From Bacteroidota bacterium (GTDB lineage: Bacteria > Bacteroidota > Ignavibacteria > UBA10030 > UBA8401): a stretch of 48,653 nucleotides of DNA. The position numbers and the translations under genes were made by a program. Positions 25,510 to 34,159 of this stretch are shown here, piece after piece. The DNA lies in contig JAUXTU010000054.1 of assembly GCA_030679145.1 (NCBI GenBank), positions 1 through 48,653 of the forward strand, in the 5' to 3' direction. Position 1 is the first letter of the stretch, and each line of letters starts with the position of its first letter. Below the pieces are notes generated by a model. It was not told the DNA's origin. It searched no databases and saw only the letters and a list, made by a program, of their open reading frames with translations.

Positions 25510-27315
25510 CTATTGAATAAAAACGAGTTTTTTTGTTGCCGAATTCAACCGGCCTTGAACAACATAATAGTACACTCCTGAAGCAAGTTTATCTCCGCCG
25601 GTATTCATCCCGTTCCACCGAAAAAAATGTTCACCTTGGGAAACTGGTCCAATTGGCAATTCCGATACTTCCCTGCCAAGCATATCGTAAAATCGGATTG
25701 TCAGGTAATCATCGGATGAGATTGTTACGGGAATGATCGTCGCTCCGTTGAAAGGATTGGGAAAATTCTGTCCGATGTTCCATTGATGCGGCAACGTTTT
25801 TTTATGATCATTTACTTGAGCGGAGATCGGATAAACAATGATCCCATTCAACACAGCATTGTCTATCTGTGCCATAAAATGAATATCAATGATACCATCA
25901 GTTACCAACACCTGATTTACCAAACGCTGGTACTGAGCACTCTTTCCAACCTCTGCAAAAATATCCAGATTTTTTACAACAATGTTTCCTTGAACCGCAA
26001 TGGAAAATTTTCTTTTCCCTAATGATGTAAAATAATTCTCCGCCATCATCAACACTACGGTATACAATCCATTCGGAACACGCACTTTATATTCTACAAT
26101 TCCATTCAATTCTGATTTGTACACGTCCGGATCAAGCGTTCCACTGACCGTATTCGTATTCTGATTTACCGCTCCATCAGCTCTTCCATATTCTACGGAT
26201 GGACTCCATTCTTGGTCAGCTAAATAATCTTTGTAAACTTCGCCGCCGCAATTAATCTTTATGGGAAATGAAAGAGGTTTTGATTTTATCAACAGAATAT
26301 TCCTTGCGCTCGAAATATTCTGCGCCGGTGAACAGTCTTTGATATTATAGATCAACATATTTGAGATTGAATCTGCATTATAGTTTGAAAGTGTTAAGAA
26401 CACACTTACTGAATCCGGCCGCAACGCAACAGATGTAACCTGCATTGCGGGATTGGTGCTGAGGTAGTTGGACGGATTTTGTGCGGACACCGGATCTACT
26501 TCTTCGGTGAATTGTACCGCTATTCCATTTGATGCAGTGCGAGCATATTTTACGGAAGGACCGGCAATATCGGTGAATCCTGTCGATGTTTCTTTGGTCA
26601 AACAAAGGATCAAATTCCCGTCTTGAAACACCGCATTCTCATGAATAAAATCACAGCCATTACCATTCCATGTATGCGTGGCTTTGCTCCAACGGGTCGT
26701 ATCCCATGAATTAAAATCATCTTTCCACTGCATTGTAAAATTATTTCCCGTGCCGCTTGTTCCAGTTCCCGGAGTGTGCGTTGAATAACTCACCCAGTCG
26801 TAATACGCGAATGCGGGAAGCGTGTTGTCATTCCACTCTCCCACCCAGTTTGGATACATGGGATTCCAGACATTCATCATAATTTTTTGCGGAAGATTGA
26901 GCGCTTCAATATGCGCTCCTGTTTGCCGATGAACTTCCACCCCATCAACAAACCACGCAACATACACAGGAGTCCATTCAAAACCATAGATATGATAATC
27001 AGATGCCGGATTAAACGAGGTTTGATAATGACTGACGTGATTTATTTGTCCCGGTGTGATTGGATTGAATTGCAGATCATCAGAATAGCGACCGAGCATT
27101 TCAATATCAATTTCGTTCCACGCCGTGTTAGGGAAATTGTCATTGTATGTAAAAAAAGATGTCAACATTCCATCTTTATAAGCAGATTTCAATCGTACAT
27201 CAAAGCGTCCATACGTATAGGCTGCTTTTGTCCGATACTCAGCACCTTTATAAATTTTGGTCTGCGCGGAAAGAAAAATTAAACCACAGAACATAAGAAT
27301 AAATATTCGCTTCAT
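25510..27315 (-). CDS. Circularly permuted GH16 lichenase (1,3-1,4-beta-glucanase), malectin, T9SS
   Basis: Endoglucanase for mixed-linkage beta-glucan. After the signal peptide (1-17), the catalytic domain starts in mid-fold: YRTKAAYTYGRFDVRLKS, then catalytic Glu68-Ile-Asp70-Ile-Glu72 (WNEIDIEMLG), WTPVYVAWFVDGVEV and DWVSYSTH. Only then (about 190-242) comes the part that is N-terminal in Bacillus lichenases: FTMQWKDDFNSWDTTRW ... QDGNLILCLTKE. A TPGTGTSGTG linker joins them. This is the natural circular permutation known from Fibrobacter succinogenes lichenase. An Ig-like module (about 250-345), a malectin-like module (about 350-490, KINCGGEVYKD ... NGIIVYP) and a T9SS domain (NFPNPFNGA) follow. 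Two bp after the GH2 gene upstream. Confidence 0.92.
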   Translation of the reverse strand: MKRIFILMFCGLIFLSAQTKIYKGAEYRTKAAYTYGRFDVRLKSAYKDGMLTSFFTYNDNFPNTAWNEIDIEMLGRYSDDLQFNPITPGQINHVSHYQTSFNPASDYHIYGFEWTPVYVAWFVDGVEVHRQTGAHIEALNLPQKIMMNVWNPMYPNWVGEWNDNTLPAFAYYDWVSYSTHTPGTGTSGTGNNFTMQWKDDFNSWDTTRWSKATHTWNGNGCDFIHENAVFQDGNLILCLTKETSTGFTDIAGPSVKYARTASNGIAVQFTEEVDPVSAQNPSNYLSTNPAMQVTSVALRPDSVSVFLTLSNYNADSISNMLIYNIKDCSPAQNISSARNILLIKSKPLSFPIKINCGGEVYKDYLADQEWSPSVEYGRADGAVNQNTNTVSGTLDPDVYKSELNGIVEYKVRVPNGLYTVVLMMAENYFTSLGKRKFSIAVQGNIVVKNLDIFAEVGKSAQYQRLVNQVLVTDGIIDIHFMAQIDNAVLNGIIVYPISAQVNDHKKTLPHQWNIGQNFPNPFNGATIIPVTISSDDYLTIRFYDMLGREVSELPIGPVSQGEHFFRWNGMNTGGDKLASGVYYYVVQGRLNSATKKLVFIQ

Positions 27316-27316
27316 A

Positions 27317-29641
27317 TTATTTTACAACCGCCATTTTCTTTGTGTCTGCAAAACTTCCTGCCTGTAACCGATAGAAATATACTCCTGTTGATAATCCAAA
27401 CGAATTGAATGGAACAGAATATGATCCGGCTTCTTTCACTTCATTCACCAATGTTATCACTTCTTTGCCAAGAATGTCATACACTTTTAGCGAGACGTGA
27501 TTGGTTCCAGGTAATTGATAATTGATGACTGTTGAAGGGTTAAAGGGATTCGGAAAATTCTGCGTTAATGAAAATTCTTTAGGAACAATAGAACTCTTTG
27601 TTTGTTCAACATCCGTGATGTTTTCACTAAAATTAATATACTGTCCATATTTTGTTTTGACTGATGTAAAGACTGGTTTCTCTATGTCACGATTCATTCG
27701 AACTAATCCCATGCTTTGATATCCCCCTGCTTGTTGATGAGTATACCAATCAAAAATACACCACCATGTAACCCCTGCAATAAATCCGAAAGGATTTGGA
27801 TTTCCATTGGCAAGAATCGGAAGGCGGGAAGAAAATCCATAGAATGTTGAATCAAATACTTCAACTTGCTTCGCAAATTGCGACATGTCTTCGCCGGACC
27901 AATAACCATATTCGGTAGCAATAATCGGCTTTTTTGGGAAATAATCGTTGGCATCCAGCATAAAATTTCTGGTGCCGCGGTATTTTCCAAGACCATATGG
28001 ATTATAAAAAATACCAAAATACATAGTCCAGCCTGCAACATCACAATACTCTTGCGATTGATCATACGGTCCCGGTCGATCAGCGGCGGCAGATTGTGTT
28101 AATAACCTTCCATCTGGATATTGTGATTCTACTTCATTTTTTAAGGATTGAAGAAACGTTATACGTCCGGCAACATCTTTACATTCGTTGCTTGTGCTCC
28201 ATAATCCAATGGAAGAACGATTGCGATCACGGAACACCATTTCACGAAACATTTGAACGTGAATTTTCCGGACAACATTCTGAATAGCCCATGGCAATGC
28301 TTCATCAAACCACCAAACCGGAATTTCTTCCATCACCAATAATCCGAGCCGATCGGCAGCAAGAAAAGTGAATGGATGGTTGGGATAGTGTCCGCTGCGT
28401 AAATAATTTGCATTGACACTCTTGACAATCTTGAGGTCAGAGATTATGACATTTGTCGGAATGCTTCTTCCGTAAACGGGATGATCTTCGTGCCGTGCAA
28501 CACCATGAAGAAAAATCGTTTTTCCGTTCAGCAATATCTTGTCATCAGCTGTTTGAATTGTGCGAACGCCAAATTGAGTAAAGAACTCATCTTTCACTGC
28601 TCCGCCTTGAGAGACAGTAACTTTTAAAATATAAAGATTCGGTTTTTTCGGCGACCATAATTCGGGATTGACAACCGTTATCTGCGTTTGCCATACAGCA
28701 ATAGATTCTGCGGGGATGGAAACTGTTTGTTGTGATACACCCTGTATTGCAGTTTCACCTCCTGCAAGATCGGCGGAAATTTCTTTTGCAAGAGAGACAG
28801 AGTCATTTTTTGCTTTATAAACACGAAGTGTAACATCAACGTTCGCCGGTGAAAGGTTCCGATTGTTTACAACAACTGTTGCCTGCGTAAGACCGTTGAT
28901 ATTTTTTGTGATCATATCAGCGCGTATCACTGATATTTTATCACTGACTTCAAGATAGACATCATGGAGAATTCCGGCGTAATTAAACCAATCGCACGGA
29001 TAAAACGGCACGATGTCTTTTCGTGTTCCCCACGGTATATTATCTACGCGAACAACAAGAATATTGGCGCTATCAGACCGGATTGCCGAAGAAACATCGA
29101 ATGAAAATGGGGTGAATCCCCCTTCATGCCATCCTAAATATTTTCCATTAAGCCAAACGTCTGCAATATAATTCACCGCATAAAAATTTAGTTTCACAAA
29201 TTTTTGCAGCAGCGAATCTCCCACGGAAAATTTTGTGCGATACCATATTCCGTTTTCATAATATTCAGGAACTTTTTCGTTGGCATTTATTGTGTTTTCT
29301 GCGCCGGGGATATTGCGTTGCTGCCACAACGCATCATCATAATATGGTGATTGCCGGTCAGCGGCTTCTGTTAAAATTTGCGCATAGCCTGCAGAGTCAC
29401 GTTTCAATAATGAAAGATTATGATTGGCGGCAAAACGAAGTTTTTTCCATTGACCGGCAAGAGAGATCGTTGTCCGCGGTTGTTTTTCGAATGACGGAAC
29501 GGGTGTTCCATTTTGATATGGAACAGTGATATCGGAAACTGTTGCAAGCTGAAATGTCGATTCAAGCGTTCCAATTTGTGCATACGCCGCTGTAACACCA
29601 AATAGGAATATGGCACATCCATAAAAATATTTTATACGCAT
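27317..29641 (-). CDS. GH2 family glycoside hydrolase with T9SS domain
   Basis: 774-aa surface enzyme of the beta-galactosidase/beta-glucuronidase family. A signal peptide (1-21) is followed by a sugar-binding jelly roll (about 55-235, WYRTKFSV, WLNGKYLGWHEGGFTPF), an Ig-like domain (about 240-355) and a TIM barrel with LLNGKTIFLHGVARHEDHP, acid/base Glu in TSNECKD and nucleophile Glu in IIATEYGYW. The T9SS domain is C-terminal (NFPNPFNPS ... KKMAVVK). Too short for LacZ; the active-site surroundings do not by themselves tell beta-glucosidase from beta-galactosidase or beta-glucuronidase. First gene of the GH2-GH16-GH3 unit, right after the palindrome at 29671-29703. Confidence 0.9.
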   Translation of the reverse strand: MRIKYFYGCAIFLFGVTAAYAQIGTLESTFQLATVSDITVPYQNGTPVPSFEKQPRTTISLAGQWKKLRFAANHNLSLLKRDSAGYAQILTEAADRQSPYYDDALWQQRNIPGAENTINANEKVPEYYENGIWYRTKFSVGDSLLQKFVKLNFYAVNYIADVWLNGKYLGWHEGGFTPFSFDVSSAIRSDSANILVVRVDNIPWGTRKDIVPFYPCDWFNYAGILHDVYLEVSDKISVIRADMITKNINGLTQATVVVNNRNLSPANVDVTLRVYKAKNDSVSLAKEISADLAGGETAIQGVSQQTVSIPAESIAVWQTQITVVNPELWSPKKPNLYILKVTVSQGGAVKDEFFTQFGVRTIQTADDKILLNGKTIFLHGVARHEDHPVYGRSIPTNVIISDLKIVKSVNANYLRSGHYPNHPFTFLAADRLGLLVMEEIPVWWFDEALPWAIQNVVRKIHVQMFREMVFRDRNRSSIGLWSTSNECKDVAGRITFLQSLKNEVESQYPDGRLLTQSAAADRPGPYDQSQEYCDVAGWTMYFGIFYNPYGLGKYRGTRNFMLDANDYFPKKPIIATEYGYWSGEDMSQFAKQVEVFDSTFYGFSSRLPILANGNPNPFGFIAGVTWWCIFDWYTHQQAGGYQSMGLVRMNRDIEKPVFTSVKTKYGQYINFSENITDVEQTKSSIVPKEFSLTQNFPNPFNPSTVINYQLPGTNHVSLKVYDILGKEVITLVNEVKEAGSYSVPFNSFGLSTGVYFYRLQAGSFADTKKMAVVK

Positions 29642-29670
29642 CTATTCCCTTTTATTGTTTGTTTAATAAC

Positions 29671-29703
29671 TCTAATTGATGTGTTGTCAACACATCAATT
29701 AGA
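29671..29703. terminator. Perfect 16-bp palindrome overlapping PorV-like stop codon
   Basis: TCTAATTGATGTGTTG (29671-29686) and CAACACATCAATTAGA (29688-29703) around one nucleotide. The stop codon of the PorV-like gene (29699-29701) lies in one arm. A+T-rich, no long T tract, so a transcript-end or processing hairpin is possible but termination is not proven. Confidence 0.55.
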
Positions 29704-30739
29704 ATATAATCCCTACCGTAAATTTCTGCGTATTCTTTAGGATTCCAAAATCCTGATAGCCATAGTCAAATGCGATCTGCACGCTCCCAACCAATGCTTG
29801 TTTTACACCAAGACCAAGCGCCATCCCTTCTTCTGAGTCAACCAAAAACATCGATTTGTAGCCGCCGCGAATTGCCAAAAAATCATTAAACACGTATTCT
29901 CCACCAAGATCGATGCTTTCATAATTATCGTTCGGATGCGAAGCATCTACCGCAAGAGTAAGTTTATTCATCTCATCAGAGAAAACGTTGTATGCAATTC
30001 CGACCTTAAAGTTCAGCGGCAGTGTCCATTCTTCCGTTGCAAGATTCGATGGAATTTTTCCGTTGTTACCAGTTGTTGTTTCGTCAATATCATGGGTCAC
30101 CGCAGAGGACGTCCCTGCCATTTGCATTTTTGTACCAAAGTTTGTGATTGACATTCCTAAAACCGCATCATCAAATGGCGTGATGTATTTTACGCCGATA
30201 TCAATAGCAATTGCACTTGCACTCATCTTCCATATCTTTTGATAAATAAATTTCGGATTGAAACCAATGGAAAAATGGTCGGTTAATTTAATCGCGTAAC
30301 CAACACTAAACGCAATATCCGAGACGGAAAATGTTTCGCCGTTACCTTCCGGTTTATCGGTGGTTGTCACTCGCATCTCTTCAATGCTCGATCCGGTGAA
30401 TGAAAGGCCTACTGTTCCCAGATCACCAAGAGAGATTGTTGTTGCAAGATAATTGTACTGAATATCCGCAAACCATTGTGTATGATCGACAAATACTGAA
30501 GTGCCGTTGATATCGGCAATTCCGGCCGGATTCCAATAAAGTGAGCTCGGATCGTCAGCAACTGCAACGAATGCTCCCCCCATTGAAAGTGCTCGTGCAC
30601 CTTGACCGATGGAAAGAAACGGCGCAGCAGTCGTTCCTTTTTTAGATACATTCGATTTGAATGTCTGCGCAAACGTGATTGATGTGCACAACACCATCAC
30701 GAATAGAAGAGATACGATTTTTTCAGTTTTCATAATCAT
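29699..30739 (-). CDS. PorV/PorQ-family outer-membrane protein
   Basis: 346-aa outer-membrane beta-barrel of the PorV/PorQ (FadL-like) family, which in T9SS bacteria shuttles or tethers secreted cargo at the surface. A signal peptide (about 1-25, ending FAQ) is followed by the family signature GARALSMGGAFVAVADDPSSLYWNPAGIA (shown here only as key parts GARALSMGGAF and WNPAGIA), alternating beta strands and an aromatic C-terminus (FTVGIIF). It directly follows the 1.1-kaa secreted protein (14-bp gap), forming with it and the TonB receptor a three-gene unit. It may serve as a dedicated partner of these surface proteins, inferred from position. Confidence 0.88.
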   Translation of the reverse strand: MIMKTEKIVSLLFVMVLCTSITFAQTFKSNVSKKGTTAAPFLSIGQGARALSMGGAFVAVADDPSSLYWNPAGIADINGTSVFVDHTQWFADIQYNYLATTISLGDLGTVGLSFTGSSIEEMRVTTTDKPEGNGETFSVSDIAFSVGYAIKLTDHFSIGFNPKFIYQKIWKMSASAIAIDIGVKYITPFDDAVLGMSITNFGTKMQMAGTSSAVTHDIDETTTGNNGKIPSNLATEEWTLPLNFKVGIAYNVFSDEMNKLTLAVDASHPNDNYESIDLGGEYVFNDFLAIRGGYKSMFLVDSEEGMALGLGVKQALVGSVQIAFDYGYQDFGILKNTQKFTVGIIF

Positions 30740-30753
30740 GATTATTAACTTTC

Positions 30754-33700
30754 TTATTTGATCACAGCAAACTTGCCGATATGTTCCCCAACATTGGGAG
30801 CTTTAACGTGATAGATATACAGACCGTATGCGACTTCCATTCCATCGTCAGAAATCAGATCCCACGATACAGCACCATTGGTTGCCGACATCTCTTTTTC
30901 AATTGTCTTTACCAGCGCTCCGGCTACAGTGAAAATCTTGATTGTACATGCTGATGGCAGATTCACAAAATCAATTTTCCTGTCTCCACGTCCGCTTTGA
31001 TACAACGTGCGACGCTCCCATTTTGCTGCAACAACGTAGGGATTCGGGACAACGGAAATTTTATTGAGTTGATTTTTTGCGGCAGTATTATCCATGCGAG
31101 ACGCATGTGTTTTAAATTCAAAATAATCGCCACCGGCAAACGGCTTTTTGGTTTTGATTACAAACTTGTCCCCTTCTGCAGGAGGAATTGGAGGGTTCCA
31201 CCATTGAACAAATTTATAAGAAAAGGTATAGCAAATCTTAAAGTTCGAATCATCTACATAACCATCCATAATTCGAATGGAGTCTCCGGTAGTGTATTTT
31301 CCATTGGCATCCATATCCTGAATGAGAAATTTACAACGATACCCGCTGGTAGTATTGGTAATGATAAAGTTCACTGAGTCGGTAATAAACGGACCTGAGG
31401 GATCTTCAAAAGCACCTACATCTTGTTTTGAGTTGATGTCATAGAATCGTATCTCATAATCGCCGGGCCATGCAACATTGATTGCTGAAAATGATCGATC
31501 AATATGCGCTTCTATTGTTGCGTTTGTTTTGAACCCTGGAAGTAGTCCTGTTGCGGAATCATTCATCTCAATTTGAACGTCGTTTTTGATACCAATTGTC
31601 AATCCGTTAATCGGTGCCGAATTACTGTTGATGGCAATGTTTTTTAATAATGTATCATACGTAACGGCTGAGGGGGCTTTGCGTAATATGTTGAACGATG
31701 TTGTTACGTATTTAGGAAACTTACCCGTAGAATCGAATCGTATTTGATAGGTGTATCCTTCGAGCACTGAATTAGGATTAACAATATTTGTAACCATCGA
31801 TCCTGTACCAATACCGCCGTTTTGTTGTGGAGTAGTAATTCCATCAAGTAGAGCCGGTATATATCCCGCCGCTTGCGCATTCGGAACGACAACAGCGCAG
31901 TTCTGATCCACAAATTTTAATGTACCGCTAAAATCTTCAGAGATGATCTTTGTACATTCGGATGGTGTCAGTCCGTCGGTTGTTCCAATGTATGGATCCA
32001 ACTTTTTGGGCACAACACCTTGATCGTACGATACTAAGGCATAATAATATTTTGTTCCGTTGACAACTGTTGTATCAATGAATGAATTGACCAACCCCGT
32101 TTCATCTCCACGCCAGAAATGTGCACCATTAATACCGACCGGATCCTGACCTCTAATCGTGTCAACAACATCCCACTGCATGAGCGGCTTCCAATACTTT
32201 CCTTGTCCTTTCGAATCCGTTACAATTTTCAGATCTTGAAATTCCGGTTCTGAACTGCGGTATAATAGATATCCCTCAAAATCGAATTTCTTTAAGAAGC
32301 GATCATACGATTTTTCGGCAACGGCATCCCAATACAGATAGACTTTTTTATTTCCGGGAATCGCAGTCAACGTTGGTGTCAGCGGCGGCTGAGCAAAATT
32401 ATAATTAGCATTATAGATGGCTTGAACAGTCAGTTTATTGAAGATGAGATCCGCAAGATCATCGCCGAACAATATGGCAATTGAAAAACGTTCGCGCTGA
32501 CTTTGTTTTAATGGAAATATTCCGGACGAGAATACAACCGAAATGTTTGCGCTGGTAATGGCCGTATCCACAAATCCACCGGTCATTTTATTCCACATAA
32601 CACCATCATTTTTTGGCCAAACACCTGTTTCGCTTTTATCTCCCAAAATATTGATATATGCAGATTGAAGACCGATCTGATCTGATTCATCTTTATCTGT
32701 TCTATCAAAACTCGGTTCACCGAGCGTTGGTAATCCATCTCCTTCGCCTTCATCAGGACCTTTATATTGTATGTCAAAAACACCAACACCATCTTTTCCC
32801 AAATCATCGTTCAATGGTTCTTCTCCATCCCATTTTCCATTTTTGTTAGCATCTGTATAACCAACCCAATCTTCATCGTTATCAATTCCGTCATTGCGGC
32901 GTTCATCAATCATTGCAGGATTAAATGCCCCTCCGCTTTTCCAGAAGGTGCCGTCTGTTTTAATTGCATCTCCATCATCATCTAATCCATTGGTCCCATT
33001 TCCCGGACTCTCTAAAAATGATTGACCATAATATCCGGTCTTATAATTATTCGGCAATCCCTTTCCGGATGGCGCCCATGCGTATGCCATATCCAACAAT
33101 TTATCAAACCTCGCATCGTTATTCACAGAACCAACACTCGGATCGGTATAGAAACCAAATACTGTAGAATCATAATTGTAGTCAGACATATTCACGATAT
33201 CATAATGCCAGAAGATGATATCCTCTGCAAGTACATGGGTCCACTGAAATCCTCTAACTTCAACACGTAAACCAAGCCCACCTCTGGCTGAATCTGTACT
33301 GATCGGGAAAAAGCGATTGACCGGACCGGTAAACTCTTGATCCGGTGAATCATCAATCACAAAATATGTCTCAAGCTGTGCATTGCTGACACCGCGCCCG
33401 AAATATCCATACCAAAATCCATCCCACTTTTTTATTGAATCTTCCTGCGTTCCATAGAGATCATAAAAAATTGAACGGGGCCATACAGACGGAAATGTCG
33501 ATTTATCAATATTGATTCCTGGCCTTGTTGATGCCGGATTAACATAACCGGGCACTGGCTCTAATCCCCAAATATCACCCGTGACAGGATTAGTATCCAT
33601 CTCTTCGCGGTACGAGGATTCTATTGGAGTGATATCTTTTGTTGTGGCAGGATTAAGCGGATTAACGATCGTAACTTTGGCACCGAGAAGAATACCAAGA

Positions 33701-34134
33701 CCGTCTAAACTACGATGACCTGTTCCTTTAGGCCATTCGCCGTGAGGGGCAGAAACCGCACCGTTAAACCAATCGGAAACTTCCGCAGAATTTTGATAGA
33801 CCGTACGAACGAGGTTCCCGTCTAATATTCCCTTCTTACGGTAATTGATATTTCCCTTTGGTTCATTACGAAACATTTGTACTTGCGGAGTTACCTGTGC
33901 GAATACATCGGTCGAAAAGATCGAAAGTAACCCCAATAGAAAAATACATTTTACAAGAAGCCATCCCAAATCAATGTCTTTGCGAGCCGTTGTTTGGCAA
34001 GTTCCGAAGGGATCCCTTTGGGTCAATCTCGTCTTTATTATTAAATTGTTAAGATTGCTTCGGTCGCTTCGTTCCCTCGCAATGACCTCAACTATTTTCA
34101 AGATATCTTGCAATTTTTTGGATGAAAAATTCAT
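30754..34134 (-). CDS. Large secreted surface protein with T9SS-like C-terminus, function unknown
   Basis: 1126-aa frame lying between the TonB receptor and the PorV-like gene. After a hydrophobic export signal (about 57-80, VKCIFLLGLLSIF ... VFAQ) it is a mostly beta protein. It has two Asp-rich, calcium-binding-like loops (GTNGLDDDGDA; GIDNDEDWVGYTDANKNGKWDGEE, given here by key residues D/N/D/D spacing) and fibronectin-like strands with KVYLYWDAV (about 600). Its C-terminal domain has VVPNPYVVAAKWE, FTVAGALVKTIE and AYGLYIYHVKAP, a variant of the T9SS sorting domain. I know no named function. Residues about 17-53 are encoded by a foldback repeat (33976-34086), so the true start may be ATG34134 with an insert, or TTG33969 just after the repeat. 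It takes the place a SusD would occupy. Confidence 0.8.
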   Translation of the reverse strand: MNFSSKKLQDILKIVEVIARERSDRSNLNNLIIKTRLTQRDPFGTCQTTARKDIDLGWLLVKCIFLLGLLSIFSTDVFAQVTPQVQMFRNEPKGNINYRKKGILDGNLVRTVYQNSAEVSDWFNGAVSAPHGEWPKGTGHRSLDGLGILLGAKVTIVNPLNPATTKDITPIESSYREEMDTNPVTGDIWGLEPVPGYVNPASTRPGINIDKSTFPSVWPRSIFYDLYGTQEDSIKKWDGFWYGYFGRGVSNAQLETYFVIDDSPDQEFTGPVNRFFPISTDSARGGLGLRVEVRGFQWTHVLAEDIIFWHYDIVNMSDYNYDSTVFGFYTDPSVGSVNNDARFDKLLDMAYAWAPSGKGLPNNYKTGYYGQSFLESPGNGTNGLDDDGDAIKTDGTFWKSGGAFNPAMIDERRNDGIDNDEDWVGYTDANKNGKWDGEEPLNDDLGKDGVGVFDIQYKGPDEGEGDGLPTLGEPSFDRTDKDESDQIGLQSAYINILGDKSETGVWPKNDGVMWNKMTGGFVDTAITSANISVVFSSGIFPLKQSQRERFSIAILFGDDLADLIFNKLTVQAIYNANYNFAQPPLTPTLTAIPGNKKVYLYWDAVAEKSYDRFLKKFDFEGYLLYRSSEPEFQDLKIVTDSKGQGKYWKPLMQWDVVDTIRGQDPVGINGAHFWRGDETGLVNSFIDTTVVNGTKYYYALVSYDQGVVPKKLDPYIGTTDGLTPSECTKIISEDFSGTLKFVDQNCAVVVPNAQAAGYIPALLDGITTPQQNGGIGTGSMVTNIVNPNSVLEGYTYQIRFDSTGKFPKYVTTSFNILRKAPSAVTYDTLLKNIAINSNSAPINGLTIGIKNDVQIEMNDSATGLLPGFKTNATIEAHIDRSFSAINVAWPGDYEIRFYDINSKQDVGAFEDPSGPFITDSVNFIITNTTSGYRCKFLIQDMDANGKYTTGDSIRIMDGYVDDSNFKICYTFSYKFVQWWNPPIPPAEGDKFVIKTKKPFAGGDYFEFKTHASRMDNTAAKNQLNKISVVPNPYVVAAKWERRTLYQSGRGDRKIDFVNLPSACTIKIFTVAGALVKTIEKEMSATNGAVSWDLISDDGMEVAYGLYIYHVKAPNVGEHIGKFAVIK
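33976..34086 (-). repeat. 111-bp foldback repeat (GTCATTGCGAG family) at 5' end of CDS
   Basis: Outer arms GTCTTTGCGAG (33976-33986) and CTCGCAATGAC (34076-34086), one mismatch. Inner arms CAATCT (34024-34029) and AGATTG (34052-34057), with GCTTCGGTCGCTTCG between. 111 bp equals 37 codons and the reading frame of the large secreted protein runs through it without a stop. Confidence 0.8.
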
Positions 34135-34159
34135 ATGCGGTACTCAATTAATAAGTGAA

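Noticed and set aside
30754-34134. Reading the 1126-aa protein as a SusD homologue
   Set aside because: No lipobox and no TPR-like helical pattern; the sequence is beta-rich with Ca-binding-like loops and a T9SS-like C-terminus.
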